The notes: generated by a model not told the origin, from the letters alone. Counted from the first letter of the stretch, positions 1-8,801 are shown. The stretch is 64,000 nucleotides of DNA from Butyrivibrio hungatei DSM 14810 (GCF_900143205.1 NZ_FRDH01000004.1:151319-215318), one strand, 5' to 3'. Translations and numbers: made by a program.

Positions 1-410
1 GAATAAACGGTGAAGTTCAGAAGGTTATTTCTGAAGCAATTCGTTATAGTAAAGACCCAAGGATCAGTCCCTTTACATCCGTTATGGATGTAGAGGTTGC
101 CCCTGACCTTAAGACATGCAAGGTTTGGGTGACTGTTATGGGTAATGACGAGGATAGACTTAGAACTGCAGAAGGTCTTAAGAGTGCAGCAGGTTATATC
201 CGTAGCACAGTAGCCAAGCAGCTCAATATGAGATATACTCCAGAGCTTAGATTTATCATGGATGATTCTATTGAATATGCAATCAATATGTCCAAGATAA
301 TCGATGAAGTAACTGCTAAGGACAATGAGGCTAGAGCAGCTCGTGGAGAGGACATTGAAACTGAGTCAGATGACTTTGTTGATGAGGACTCTTTTGAGGA
401 GGAAGAATGA
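1..410 (+). CDS. rbfA: Ribosome-binding factor A, 5'-truncated by the window edge
   Basis: RbfA binds the small ribosomal subunit late in assembly and helps mature the 5' end of 16S rRNA. The reading frame is open from base 3, and the first visible codons read INGEVQKVISEAIRY, the usual N-terminal helix just after the true start, so only a few residues are missing. The KH-like core follows (SPFTSVMDVEVAPDLKTCKV, then the helix holding the RFIMDDSIEYA segment). The C-terminal tail is very acidic. An internal ATG at 84 is not the start, because the conserved family sequence lies before it. The stop overlaps the next start as ATGA, which indicates translational coupling to nrnA. Confidence 0.93.
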   Translation, partial: INGEVQKVISEAIRYSKDPRISPFTSVMDVEVAPDLKTCKVWVTVMGNDEDRLRTAEGLKSAAGYIRSTVAKQLNMRYTPELRFIMDDSIEYAINMSKIIDEVTAKDNEARAARGEDIETESDDFVDEDSFEEEE

Positions 411-1357
411 AGATCGATCAGCTAATGGAAGGTGTAAAGACTGTTGGTATCAGCGGTCATATAAGACCAGATGGTGATTGCGTCGGTTCTTGTATGGGCA
501 TGTATCAGTATTTGTCCAAATGCTATCCAGATGCCAGGATTGACGTTTTTCTTGAGAGTATACCTGCAGAACTTACCTTTATCAAAGATGTTGATAAGGT
601 AAATCATGAGTTCACAACTGATGTTGACAGCTACGATCTTTTTATTGTTCTTGATTGTGGCAAAGACAGAACTGGTAAGGCAGAAGCCTTTGTGGACAGT
701 GCAAAGAAGGTTGTTAACATTGACCATCATATCAGCAATCAGGGAACTGGTCATGAGAACTATATTGTTCCTACAGCTAGTTCAGCCTGTGAGCTTGTTT
801 ATGATGTGATCGATAATAGCAAACTTGATATTGATATAGCCAAGACTCTTTATACCGGAATGGTCACAGATACTGGTGTTTTCAAGTATAACAATACATC
901 TCCAAAGACTATGCAGGTTGCGGCAGATCTTATTTCTTACGGCTTTGATTTTGGAAGTCTTATAGATCATGTTTTCTATGAAAAGACCTATATGCAGAAT
1001 CAGATTCTTGGAAGAGCTCTTTTGGAAAGTATCATGCTCATGAACGGCAGATGTATAGTATCTGTTGTTTCCAAGCAGACAATGGAGTTCTATGGAGCTG
1101 TCAGCAGTGACCTTGATGGTATAGTCAATCAGATGCTCCTTACTATCGGAGTTGATTGTTCTGTGTTTATGTATGAGATCGAGCCTTTGGTCTACAAGGT
1201 GAGTCTTCGCAGTAATGGAGCAGTTGATGTTTCCAAGATTGCCCAGCTCTTCGGAGGTGGCGGCCATCAGAGAGCAGCAGGCTGCACAGTGAATGGAACA
1301 CAGCACGACGTTATCAATAACATTACTAAATATATACACCAGCAGCTGTTTGAATGA
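407..1357 (+). CDS. nrnA: DHH/DHHA1 bifunctional oligoribonuclease / pAp phosphatase
   Basis: This is a cytoplasmic phosphoesterase of the NrnA family. In characterised relatives it degrades very short RNAs and removes the 3' phosphate of pAp. The 316-residue length is normal for the family. Visible motifs are the first metal-binding segment GHIRPDGDCVGS near residue 17, the second Asp segment LDCGKD, the signature NIDHHISN near residue 104, a DTGVF segment, and the C-terminal DHHA1 substrate loop GGGGHQRAAG near residue 286. The gene sits between rbfA and truB, as in many Firmicutes, and its start overlaps the rbfA stop by 4 nt. A hairpin with a T-tract follows it. Confidence 0.93.
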   Translation: MKIDQLMEGVKTVGISGHIRPDGDCVGSCMGMYQYLSKCYPDARIDVFLESIPAELTFIKDVDKVNHEFTTDVDSYDLFIVLDCGKDRTGKAEAFVDSAKKVVNIDHHISNQGTGHENYIVPTASSACELVYDVIDNSKLDIDIAKTLYTGMVTDTGVFKYNNTSPKTMQVAADLISYGFDFGSLIDHVFYEKTYMQNQILGRALLESIMLMNGRCIVSVVSKQTMEFYGAVSSDLDGIVNQMLLTIGVDCSVFMYEIEPLVYKVSLRSNGAVDVSKIAQLFGGGGHQRAAGCTVNGTQHDVINNITKYIHQQLFE

Positions 1358-1370
1358 TCACATGAATAAT

Positions 1371-1406
1371 AGCCACAAGATATATTATGTCTTGTGGCTT
1401 GTTTTA
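1371..1406 (+). terminator. Hairpin with T-rich tail between nrnA and truB
   Basis: AGCCACAAGA (1371-1380) pairs perfectly with TCTTGTGGCT (1390-1399) around a 9-nt A/T loop and is followed by TGTTTTAT. It looks like an intrinsic terminator or attenuator inside an otherwise co-oriented gene cluster, so truB and ribF expression may be partly uncoupled from rbfA-nrnA. Confidence 0.7.
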
Positions 1407-1426
1407 TCACATTGGATAGGAAAAAT

Positions 1427-2383
1427 ATGAACCAGTATAACGGACTAATAAACATATATAAGGAGCCGGGCTTTACATCTAATGATGTTGTGGCTAAACT
1501 TAGGGGCATCCTTCATCAGAGAAAGATTGGACACACAGGAACTCTTGATCCAGACGCTGTGGGAGTTTTGGTAGTGTGCCTCGGTACAGGGACCAAGCTT
1601 GTTGAGATGCTTACAGATCATGACAAGGAGTACATAGCTGTATGCAGATTGGGTGTTATAACTGATACCCAGGATATGTCTGGCAATGTACTTGAATCAT
1701 CAGAGGTTCATGTGACCAAAGAGGAGCTCCACGAGGCGGTTAAGGCCTTTGTTGGAGACTATGACCAGATTCCTCCTATGTTTTCAGCTATCAAACAGGA
1801 TGGCAAAAAACTCTACGAACTTGCAAGAGAAGGAATCGAAGTAGAAAGAAAACCAAGAAAGATCCATATAGATGCCATCACGATCCTTGATGATTCACAT
1901 TTAGAGGATGAGCATATGTTTACTATGGAAGTAAAGTGCTCCAAGGGAACATATATCAGAACTTTGTGCCATGACATCGGCCTTCGTCTCGGATGTGGCG
2001 CAGCAATGCAGCATCTTACAAGGACAAGAGTGGGCGCCTTTAATCTTGAGACAGCCTTTACTTTGTCACAGATTGAGCAGATGAGAGATGATGGTACTTT
2101 GATGGACAATATCCAATCCCCAGAGTTTATCTTTAGAGATCTTGATAAGGTTCACGTCAAGGATTCAGCAAGAGTTCTTTTGGAAAATGGTAACAGCTTT
2201 AGGAAGGACAACATTATAAATGAAGATCCTGAGGGAGTTAACGATACAGAGTATCTTGAAGAAATGCTTGAAGATGGCAATATGATCAGAGTATACGCCG
2301 AAGATGAGACATTCTTTGGAATATATATATATGATGCAAGAACCAAGATGTTCAAGGTGGACAAGTTCTTTTTTGAGAAATGA
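1427..2383 (+). CDS. truB: tRNA pseudouridine(55) synthase
   Basis: TruB isomerises U55 in the T-loop of tRNA to pseudouridine. The protein has the catalytic motif GHTGTLDPDAVGVL near residue 36 (the Asp is the nucleophile), the KxDGKKLYELAREG segment, and the conserved CSKGTYIRTLCHDIG strand. At 318 residues it is of usual size with an extended C-terminal part. I chose ATG 1427, which starts directly before the conserved GLINIYKEPG, rather than GTG 1394, because 1394 falls inside the upstream hairpin. Ten bases separate it from ribF, a common pairing. Confidence 0.93.
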   Translation: MNQYNGLINIYKEPGFTSNDVVAKLRGILHQRKIGHTGTLDPDAVGVLVVCLGTGTKLVEMLTDHDKEYIAVCRLGVITDTQDMSGNVLESSEVHVTKEELHEAVKAFVGDYDQIPPMFSAIKQDGKKLYELAREGIEVERKPRKIHIDAITILDDSHLEDEHMFTMEVKCSKGTYIRTLCHDIGLRLGCGAAMQHLTRTRVGAFNLETAFTLSQIEQMRDDGTLMDNIQSPEFIFRDLDKVHVKDSARVLLENGNSFRKDNIINEDPEGVNDTEYLEEMLEDGNMIRVYAEDETFFGIYIYDARTKMFKVDKFFFEK

Positions 2384-2393
2384 GATATAAAAG

Positions 2394-3302
2394 ATGCAGA
2401 TAATCACAAGACTTGATGAACTGAATATAAATGAAAAAACAGCCATAGCAATGGGTAAATTTGATGGAATACATCTAGGCCACAAGAAGCTCCTTGATAT
2501 GATACTTGAGCAAAAGAAAAACGGTCTCAAAGCTACAGTGTTTACCTTTGAACCATCTCCTGAGGAGTTTTTTGTTGGACATACAGTTAGACAGCTTTTT
2601 ACCAGAAATGAAAAGAGAAGAGCTTTTGAGAAGATGGGAATAGATATTCTTGTAGAGTTCCCGCTTACCGAGGCTACGGTAGCAACACCACCGGAGGATT
2701 TTGTAAGAAACATTCTTGTAGATGACTTAAATGCCAGGTACATAGCTGCGGGCACCGATGTCTCTTTTGGTGATAAAGGAAGCGGTAATCAGTTCCTTCT
2801 CAAGAACTTAAGTAAGGAACTGGGATTTGACCTATGGCTTATTGATAAGGTCATGATGGATGGCGAAGAAGTAAGTTCCACTAGAGTAAGAAACGTTGTT
2901 TCAGACGGAGATATGGATATGGTCAGAAGGCTTCTTGGCTATGACTATAGTATCAGTGGGATCGTTGAGCACGGAAGGCATATTGGTCACACAATAGGCG
3001 TTCCAACAGTAAATATCTTTCCTCAAGACAATAAGCTCCTTCCTCCATTTGGCGTATATAGTAGCCTTGTCGTGATAGATGGCTGCGAGTATAGGGGTAT
3101 GACCAATATCGGCAGGAAACCTACTATTTCAGAGCATGAGAAGGTAGGCGTTGAGACTTATATCTATGACTTTGACGAAGACGTTTATGGTAAGGCAATA
3201 GAAGTAAAGCTCAAAGATTTTTTGAGACCGGAAATGAAATTTGACAGTATAGATCAGCTTAAGACTCAGATAGAAAGTGATCTTAAGCTTGCAGCAAAAT
3301 AA
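2394..3302 (+). CDS. ribF: Bifunctional riboflavin kinase / FAD synthetase
   Basis: RibF makes FMN from riboflavin and ATP, then FAD from FMN and ATP. The N-terminal adenylyltransferase domain shows MGKFDGIHLGHKKLLD (HxGH-type nucleotide-binding motif near residue 28) and the SSTRVR motif near residue 163. The C-terminal flavokinase domain shows IGVPTVNI near residue 201, NIGRKPTI and VETYIYDFDEDVYG. The 302-residue length is standard. It closely follows truB and is probably cotranscribed with it. Confidence 0.94.
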   Translation: MQIITRLDELNINEKTAIAMGKFDGIHLGHKKLLDMILEQKKNGLKATVFTFEPSPEEFFVGHTVRQLFTRNEKRRAFEKMGIDILVEFPLTEATVATPPEDFVRNILVDDLNARYIAAGTDVSFGDKGSGNQFLLKNLSKELGFDLWLIDKVMMDGEEVSSTRVRNVVSDGDMDMVRRLLGYDYSISGIVEHGRHIGHTIGVPTVNIFPQDNKLLPPFGVYSSLVVIDGCEYRGMTNIGRKPTISEHEKVGVETYIYDFDEDVYGKAIEVKLKDFLRPEMKFDSIDQLKTQIESDLKLAAK

Positions 3303-3320
3303 TTAAGGCCTGGGACAGCA

Positions 3321-4259
3321 ATGGAAAATCTGATAATCGCTACAAATGCAGTAATACCCTTTATTGTTTACATATTTCTTGGAGTTATCTCAAGGAGAAT
3401 AGGACTTGTACAGGAAAAGTTTTTAAAAGAGCTAAATGGAGTCGTTTTTAACGTCTTTTTCCCGTTTATTATGTTCAACAATCTATATGATGTGGATTTT
3501 ACTGAGCTTAAGGGCGCGGGATATGTAGGCTTTGCTTTTGCAGCCACCCTTGTGGTCATATTCGCCGTATTTTTTCTTGTTCCTTTGTTTGAAAAAGAAA
3601 ATTCAAGACGCGGCGTTATAATGCAGGCAATCTTTAGGAGTAACTCAGTTCTTTTTGCGATTCCTCTGACAGAGAGTGTATTTGGAAAAGAAGGAGTGGT
3701 AATGGCTAGTATCATGGTAGCCTTTATCGTGCCTCTTTATAACATCACATCTGTGGCAATCCTTGAGTACTTCAGAGGTGGATCGGTATCACCAAATGTA
3801 CTGGTAAAAAATATCCTTAAGAATCCTCTTATCATAGGAGCCATCGCAGGTATCTTATTTAATCTGATGCCTCTTAAGATGCCGGTATGCCTTACTGGAC
3901 CTATATCCCAGCTTTGTAATATGGCAACTCCTTTATCTCTTTTTGTATTAGGAGGAACCCTTAAGGCTTCTGATATGAAGAAAAATGCAAAACCAATTGC
4001 TATAGGAACAGGGCTAAAGCTTCTTGTGATACCTAGTATCATAGTGACTATCATGTCTATGATCGGCTTTAGAGGTGCTGAACTTTTTGTTGTATTTTGC
4101 ATGTTTGCAACCCCTGTTGCAGCGGCATCATATCCAATGGCACAGAGTATGGATGGAGACGCAGATCTGGCTGGAGAATACGTGGTGGTTTCCACTATTC
4201 TTAGTATTTTTACAATATTTGTGTGGATACTTGTGTTAAAAGGATCATCACTCATATAA
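3321..4259 (+). CDS. AEC-family (auxin efflux carrier type) membrane transporter
   Basis: This is a 312-residue, very hydrophobic protein with about ten predicted membrane segments and a central hydrophilic break, the normal layout of AEC/BART-superfamily carriers. The first helix is VIPFIVYIFLGVISRRIG, and the last half carries LSLFVLGGTLK and VVSTILSIFTIFVWILVL. Relatives export organic acids, malate or auxin-like compounds; the substrate cannot be told from sequence. It starts 18 bases after ribF and is followed by an A/T-rich gap, so it could be the end of that transcription unit. Confidence 0.82.
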   Translation: MENLIIATNAVIPFIVYIFLGVISRRIGLVQEKFLKELNGVVFNVFFPFIMFNNLYDVDFTELKGAGYVGFAFAATLVVIFAVFFLVPLFEKENSRRGVIMQAIFRSNSVLFAIPLTESVFGKEGVVMASIMVAFIVPLYNITSVAILEYFRGGSVSPNVLVKNILKNPLIIGAIAGILFNLMPLKMPVCLTGPISQLCNMATPLSLFVLGGTLKASDMKKNAKPIAIGTGLKLLVIPSIIVTIMSMIGFRGAELFVVFCMFATPVAAASYPMAQSMDGDADLAGEYVVVSTILSIFTIFVWILVLKGSSLI

Positions 4260-4319
4260 AAAATGTTTATATGTTAAAATAGTATTTGAATCGAATAATT
4301 CATTAAGGAGGTTTAATAA

Positions 4320-6014
4320 ATGAATTACAAAGAAAGATATAATGAATGGCTTACAAACCTTTCTGATAGCGATCCGTTAAAGGCAGAGCTTCTTCAGATA
4401 AAGGATGATGACAAAGATATTGAAGAGCGCTTTTACCAGGATCTTGCATTTGGTACAGCAGGACTTCGTGGTAAGGTAGGCGCTGGAACTAATAGAATGA
4501 ACTTTTTGACTGTCGGCAAGGCTTCACAGGGTATTGCTGATTATATCGTGGCTTCTGGCAAAGATAATATGGAAAAGGGCGTTATCATTGCCCATGATCC
4601 TAGACATTTTTCAAAAGAGTTCTCTAAGCTTGCAGCAGGTATTTTTGCAACAAATGGTATCAAGGTTTACACATTCCCTGATCTTAGACCTACACCAGAG
4701 CTGGCATTTATGATCAGACGTCTTGGAACAGTATCAGGAATCAACATTACTGCTTCACATAATCCGAGAGAATACAACGGATACAAGGCATATTGGGATG
4801 ATGGATGCCAGGTTTCATCTGAGATCGCAGATGGCATGACAGAGAAGATCAATGCAGTTGATATCTGGAATGGTATCAAGACTGGTGATTTTGATGCTCT
4901 TGTAAAAGAAGGTAAGATCACAATCCTTGGTGAAGAGTACGACAGAGAGTACCTTGATAAGATCGAGAAGATGGCTATTCATGAGGGCGATGAACTTGAC
5001 CTTTCTATTCCACTTGTTTATACACCACTTAATGGATGCGGTTCTATTCCATTTAGACAGATGCTCACAGATAGAGGATTCAATAACTGGAAGATCGTTC
5101 CTGAGCAGGAAAATCCTGATCCTGATTTTACTACAGTTGGATATCCTAACCCAGAAGATCCTAAGGCATTCAAGCTTAGCGAGAAGTATGGTAAGGAATT
5201 TGGAGCTGAGCTCTTAATGGCTACAGATCCAGACTCAGACAGATTTGCTATTGAGATCAGAGATGCAGAGGGTAATTATATTCCTCTTAACGGTAACCAG
5301 ACTGGATACCTGCTTGTTAACTATGTATTAGAGGGTAGAAAAGACGCTGGAACACTTCCTCAAAAGGGTGCTATGGTCAAGTCTATTGTTACATCAACTC
5401 TTTCTACTATCATGGCTAAGGCTTATGGCGTAGAGATGTTTGAGACACTTACAGGATTTAAGAATATCTGCGGTAAGATCCCATATCTTCACGAGAATGG
5501 TTATACATACCTCTTTGGATATGAGGAGTCTGTTGGATACGCGGTTTGTGAGGATATCAGAGATAAAGATGGTATCTCAGCAGGTATGCTTGTTGCAGAA
5601 GCAGCAGCATATTATAGAAAGCAGGGCAAGACACTTTGGGATGTCCTTCAGGAAATCTATGCTAAATATGGATTCTTTGCCGAGGACGAACCTAATATCG
5701 TACTTGAGGGTATTCCTGGAGCACAGCGCATCCAGCGAATGATGAAGTACTTCAGAGAAAATCTTCCTACATCTGTTGCAGGTGCCAAGGTTGATAAGGT
5801 TATAGACTATATCAACGGATATGAGGATATTCCAGCTCAGAATGCGATCAGGTTATTCCTTGATAACGGTTCATGGTTTGCTATCAGGCCTTCAGGAACA
5901 GAGCCAAAGATCAAGTTCTATTTCTACTCAAATCAGGATTCAAGAGAGAATGCTCTTTTAGTTAATCAGAAGATAAAAGAGGAAATCTTTGCCCTGATCA
6001 ACAGTGTAGAGTAA
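4320..6014 (+). CDS. Phosphoglucomutase / phosphomannomutase (alpha-D-phosphohexomutase)
   Basis: The enzyme interconverts hexose 1- and 6-phosphates, feeding glycogen, exopolysaccharide and wall precursors. All four phosphohexomutase domains are visible: the active-site serine loop TASHNPREYNGYK near residue 143, the metal-binding loop DPDSDRF near residue 303, the sugar-binding loop GYEESVGY near residue 401, and the phosphate-binding loop RPSGTEPKIKFY near residue 523. At 564 residues it matches the PgcA-type group of Firmicutes. A strong AAGGAGG site precedes ATG 4320. It interrupts the usual ribF-rpsO spacing together with the next four genes. Confidence 0.93.
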   Translation: MNYKERYNEWLTNLSDSDPLKAELLQIKDDDKDIEERFYQDLAFGTAGLRGKVGAGTNRMNFLTVGKASQGIADYIVASGKDNMEKGVIIAHDPRHFSKEFSKLAAGIFATNGIKVYTFPDLRPTPELAFMIRRLGTVSGINITASHNPREYNGYKAYWDDGCQVSSEIADGMTEKINAVDIWNGIKTGDFDALVKEGKITILGEEYDREYLDKIEKMAIHEGDELDLSIPLVYTPLNGCGSIPFRQMLTDRGFNNWKIVPEQENPDPDFTTVGYPNPEDPKAFKLSEKYGKEFGAELLMATDPDSDRFAIEIRDAEGNYIPLNGNQTGYLLVNYVLEGRKDAGTLPQKGAMVKSIVTSTLSTIMAKAYGVEMFETLTGFKNICGKIPYLHENGYTYLFGYEESVGYAVCEDIRDKDGISAGMLVAEAAAYYRKQGKTLWDVLQEIYAKYGFFAEDEPNIVLEGIPGAQRIQRMMKYFRENLPTSVAGAKVDKVIDYINGYEDIPAQNAIRLFLDNGSWFAIRPSGTEPKIKFYFYSNQDSRENALLVNQKIKEEIFALINSVE

Positions 6015-6172
6015 AATGGCATCTAATTTGCCAAAAAAGAAAAATAAGGTATCTTCTTTTACTGAAGTAGATATTTTAAAGAAAAGCAGCTAATAATATA
6101 ATACGTAGTAACACAAGCAAAGTGGCTTTAGTGTTTTAGTTTTTATACAACTATTTTTTATGGAGGGTAGAC

Positions 6173-6370
6173 ATGGACGGAAAGAAATTATATAAAAGCA
6201 ATGATAGAAAGATCTGTGGAGTTTGCGGAGGTATTGCCGAATATTTTGGAATTGATCCAACAATCGTAAGACTTGTATGGGCGCTCACAACATTCGGTGG
6301 AGGAGTTGGCATTGGGGCTTATATCATCGCAGCGATTGTTATGAGTGATGCTCCTGATTACACAGAATAA
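6173..6370 (+). CDS. PspC-domain small membrane protein
   Basis: This 65-residue protein consists of a single PspC domain. The N-terminal half carries the typical [29 protein letters not shown] segment, given here only as a family signature at residues 5-33. A hydrophobic segment ([14 protein letters not shown]) near residues 46-59 then likely crosses the membrane. PspC proteins take part in envelope-stress responses in some bacteria; stand-alone short forms are of unknown role. GGAGGG lies before ATG 6173 and a clear terminator follows, so it is probably transcribed alone. Confidence 0.85.
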   Translation: MDGKKLYKSNDRKICGVCGGIAEYFGIDPTIVRLVWALTTFGGGVGIGAYIIAAIVMSDAPDYTE

Positions 6371-6386
6371 TTTCACTAACCTTATA

Positions 6387-6420
6387 TAGAGCTAAGCGTA
6401 TTAACTTAGCTCTATTTTTA
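6387..6420 (+). terminator. Intrinsic terminator after the PspC gene
   Basis: TAGAGCTAA (6387-6395) pairs with TTAGCTCTA (6406-6414) and runs directly into TTTTTAT. The stem is perfect over nine pairs. It separates the PspC gene from the promoter of the DUF3137/LemA pair. Confidence 0.85.
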
Positions 6421-6455
6421 TGCGAATTTGTAATAAACTAAGCGCTCAAAAAGCC

Positions 6456-6484
6456 TTGATTTATGAGTGTTTAGCATATATAAT
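6456..6484 (+). promoter_or_regulatory. Sigma-A type promoter for the DUF3137-LemA pair
   Basis: TTGATT (6456-6461), a 17-nt spacer, and a perfect TATAAT (6479-6484). Transcription would begin near 6491, about 57 bases before the chosen ATG at 6548. This argues against upstream starts of that gene, which would lie within the promoter. Confidence 0.8.
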
Positions 6485-6547
6485 AAGAAACTGTTACTGC
6501 TTGTTACAAAAAAAGTAACAATAATGGGAGTAAATAAAGGAGGAGAA

Positions 6548-7615
6548 ATGGCGCAGGAGAAAAATGTTGGGGAAGAAAGATGCCTCTATACAGCAGAGGA
6601 AATCTTAGAGCCACGTGAAAAAGAAAAGTGGAATTTACTTGCTATATTTCTGATCACTGCGGCAGTCATTTTGGGAGATATTTTTGCTCCGATTCCATGG
6701 TGGGTCAAAGTACTAGCTACATTATTTGCAATTGGAGTAAACTTGCATTTTGTTGATGAAATACGTTTTGGAATCAGTATGGCAAAAGACCTGTCAGCAG
6801 CAGATTGCATTTTCAGAGCATTTGAACCAGATCTTGGTGTAAAAAATGTTTCCTATTCAAGAGAGTATAGTAAATATCATTGTCTTGATAGAATAAGGAA
6901 AGATGTTACAGACCCTGATGGAACAAAGAAAGAGGTTCCAGGTCGCAAAACTGTCTTTAATATTGCATCTCTTGGATTTGGCTTTGAAGATCATGCACGA
7001 ACATCATTCTTTGATGGTGGAACCAAGACAATTATGCCTCGTTTACAGATCAGTGGCAGTTACAAAGGGCTTGATTACAACCTTGTTCATTACAAGAAAT
7101 ATGCAGACACAGGAAGTGAAAAGTCTTCTAACCTTTTTGGGGTAGATGATCGCTGGTCTAATGCTATGAATTTTATAGAGATCAAGCTTCCAGATGATTT
7201 CCTTGGTTATGTTGAAGTTGGCGAGAGCGAGTTCATTCCTAAGAAAAAAGACGGAGCGATTGCTATCGAAACTGATGACATTATTTTTAATAAACAGTTT
7301 AAGGTAATTACAAACGAAGAACTTGGAGCATTTATGCTTCTTAATCCAAGACATATCATGAAGATCAGAGATTTTTATGATTCACTTAGATCCAAGAAAT
7401 GGGCAAATAAATTCATGCTCTTATTCATGAATGGATACTTATATACTCAGAATGATTCAAGTACATGGGTTGATATAAATGCACCAGCCCACAAGAAAGA
7501 GAATATCAAAAGAGCAATCAAAAAGTGTAAGGGTATTGATGATTTCATCAGAACTTATGTTGATGGGCTTGAACTTGATAAAGAAGATTTTACAACAAGA
7601 AAAAAAGGAGCTTAA
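6548..7615 (+). CDS. DUF3137-like membrane protein, partner of LemA
   Basis: This is a 355-residue protein starting at ATG 6548 behind AAAGGAGGAGAA. Two hydrophobic segments near residues 28-65 (LLAIFLITAAVILG and VKVLATLFAIGVNLHF) form a membrane hairpin. A soluble domain follows with FNKQFKVITNEELGAFMLLN and a following FYDSLR helix, resembling DUF3137 proteins, which are typically encoded beside lemA. Function is unknown. The stop is 3 bases from the lemA start, so the two are translated together. The family call rests on recalled pattern and context, not on a search. Confidence 0.65.
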   Translation: MAQEKNVGEERCLYTAEEILEPREKEKWNLLAIFLITAAVILGDIFAPIPWWVKVLATLFAIGVNLHFVDEIRFGISMAKDLSAADCIFRAFEPDLGVKNVSYSREYSKYHCLDRIRKDVTDPDGTKKEVPGRKTVFNIASLGFGFEDHARTSFFDGGTKTIMPRLQISGSYKGLDYNLVHYKKYADTGSEKSSNLFGVDDRWSNAMNFIEIKLPDDFLGYVEVGESEFIPKKKDGAIAIETDDIIFNKQFKVITNEELGAFMLLNPRHIMKIRDFYDSLRSKKWANKFMLLFMNGYLYTQNDSSTWVDINAPAHKKENIKRAIKKCKGIDDFIRTYVDGLELDKEDFTTRKKGA

Positions 7616-7618
7616 AAA

Positions 7619-8224
7619 ATGGACGTACAGCAGACAGCACAGACAGTTAATAACGCAGCTTATTTAGTTAAGACAATAGTAGGAGTAGGAGCATTTTTAC
7701 TTATCCTTATCGGTTGGTATGTTAGAACAAACAACAAACTTATTGTTTTAAAGAACAAAGTAGATGAAGCACTTAGTAATATTGATGTAGCTTGCCAGAA
7801 GAGAGCACAGTCAGTTAAGTCTTGTTACGCAGCAGCAGCAACAGTACTTAGCACAGAGCAGAAGATTCTTCTTGAGAGCTGCAAATATCGTTCAGGTATG
7901 AATTCAAAGGAAATCGCTCAGCTTGATTCAAATCTTACAAAGTCTATGGGCGTTATCAATGCAGTAGCTGAGAACTATCCTCAGATCCAGTCATCTGAGC
8001 AGTTCCTTAACCTTCAGAAGGTTATCACTGAGACAGAAGAGACACTCTTTGCTCAGAGAAGAATCTACAACAGCAATGTTACAGTATTTAACAGCGCTAT
8101 CAGGATGATTCCTATGAACATCGTAGCTGGTATGCAGCACTGTGAACCATATGAATTTCTTAAGGCAGAGGAAGAGGAAAAGAAGCCTTTCGAAATCCCA
8201 ATGCCTAATATTGACTTAGGTTAA
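7619..8224 (+). CDS. LemA family protein
   Basis: This is a 201-residue protein with an N-terminal membrane anchor (VGAFLLILIGWYVRTNN, residues 23-39) followed by long amphipathic helices. The segments LIVLKNKVDEALSNIDVAC and RRIYNSNVTVFNSAIRMIP are LemA hallmarks. LemA proteins face the outside, form helical bundles and have no settled biochemical function; some are linked to envelope stress. The tail after residue 185 is acidic. It follows the DUF3137-like gene after 3 bases, an arrangement seen widely in bacteria. Confidence 0.85.
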   Translation: MDVQQTAQTVNNAAYLVKTIVGVGAFLLILIGWYVRTNNKLIVLKNKVDEALSNIDVACQKRAQSVKSCYAAAATVLSTEQKILLESCKYRSGMNSKEIAQLDSNLTKSMGVINAVAENYPQIQSSEQFLNLQKVITETEETLFAQRRIYNSNVTVFNSAIRMIPMNIVAGMQHCEPYEFLKAEEEEKKPFEIPMPNIDLG

Positions 8225-8226
8225 GT

Positions 8227-8255
8227 TTGACTTTACATAAAGACAAATATATGCT
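8227..8255 (+). promoter_or_regulatory. Sigma-A type promoter for rpsO
   Basis: TTGACT (8227-8232), a 17-nt spacer and TATGCT (8250-8255). The predicted transcript carries a leader of about 120 nt before rpsO. S15 mRNAs in several Firmicutes carry autoregulatory leaders, but I could not derive a confirmed S15-binding fold here. Confidence 0.72.
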
Positions 8256-8383
8256 AACATACTATAGTTGCTGACAAAATATCAGTAATAAATAGTAACA
8301 GAAACTACCAGTACTCGGATTAAGGATACTCCAACCTTTATCTGTGTATATGGCGGATTTCCAGAAAAAAGGAGAATGTAACA

Positions 8384-8650
8384 ATGATTACAAAGGAAAA
8401 GAAAACAGAAGTTATCAACAAGTTTGCTAGAACAGCTGGCGACACAGGTTCACCAGAGGTACAGGTAGCTATCCTTACAGAGAGAATCAAGGAGCTCAAC
8501 GATCACCTTTCAAAGAACCCTAAGGATCACCACTCAAGAAGAGGTCTTCTTAAGATGGTTGGTCAGAGACGTAGCCTTCTTGGATACCTTAAGAAGAAGG
8601 ACATCGAAGCTTATCGTAAGCTTATCGCTGACCTTGGTCTTAGAAAATAA
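8384..8650 (+). CDS. rpsO: 30S ribosomal protein S15
   Basis: S15 is a primary 16S rRNA binding protein that organises the central domain of the small subunit. The 88-residue protein is full length. It carries [15 protein letters not shown] near residue 21 and [20 protein letters not shown] near residue 46, the rRNA-contacting helices. AAAGGAG precedes ATG 8384. It has its own promoter and a terminator before pnp, the gene that usually follows it. Confidence 0.97.
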   Translation: MITKEKKTEVINKFARTAGDTGSPEVQVAILTERIKELNDHLSKNPKDHHSRRGLLKMVGQRRSLLGYLKKKDIEAYRKLIADLGLRK

Positions 8651-8663
8651 TTCTGTGAACTAT

Positions 8664-8717
8664 AAAGACGGGATATGGCTGAGTCACATCGGCTTATTCC
8701 GTCTTTTCAATTTTTAC
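8664..8717 (+). terminator. Terminator after rpsO
   Basis: AAAGACGGGATA-GGCTGA (8664-8682) can pair with CGGCTTATTCCGTCTTT (8690-8706), followed by TCAATTTTT. The stem is imperfect in the middle but strong at the base. It separates the rpsO transcript from the pnp leader. Confidence 0.75.
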
Positions 8718-8730
8718 TAAAGTGCACTAG

Positions 8731-8801
8731 GTATATGGGTTCAAAGTTATAATAAAGATTATGCCTTCGTGATTTTTATTATGACCTTGAAAACCATATA
8801 T
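8731..8801 (+). promoter_or_regulatory. Long hairpin in the pnp leader (candidate RNase III / autoregulation site)
   Basis: The arm at about 8732-8760 (TATATGGGTTCAAAGTTATA and on) is nearly complementary to the arm at about 8771-8800 (ending AAAACCATATA), with a roughly 10-nt loop. Up to about 28 pairs form with a few mismatches, and no T-tract follows, so this is not a plain terminator. In E. coli a leader stem cut by RNase III lets PNPase repress its own mRNA. A similar role here is inference by position. Confidence 0.55.

Noticed and set aside
1394..1427. GTG 1394 as truB start
   Set aside because: It lies inside the terminator stem, has no ribosome site, and conserved TruB sequence begins after ATG 1427.
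6467..6548. Upstream start for the DUF3137-like protein
   Set aside because: Falls inside the -35/-10 promoter; ATG 6548 has a strong ribosome site.
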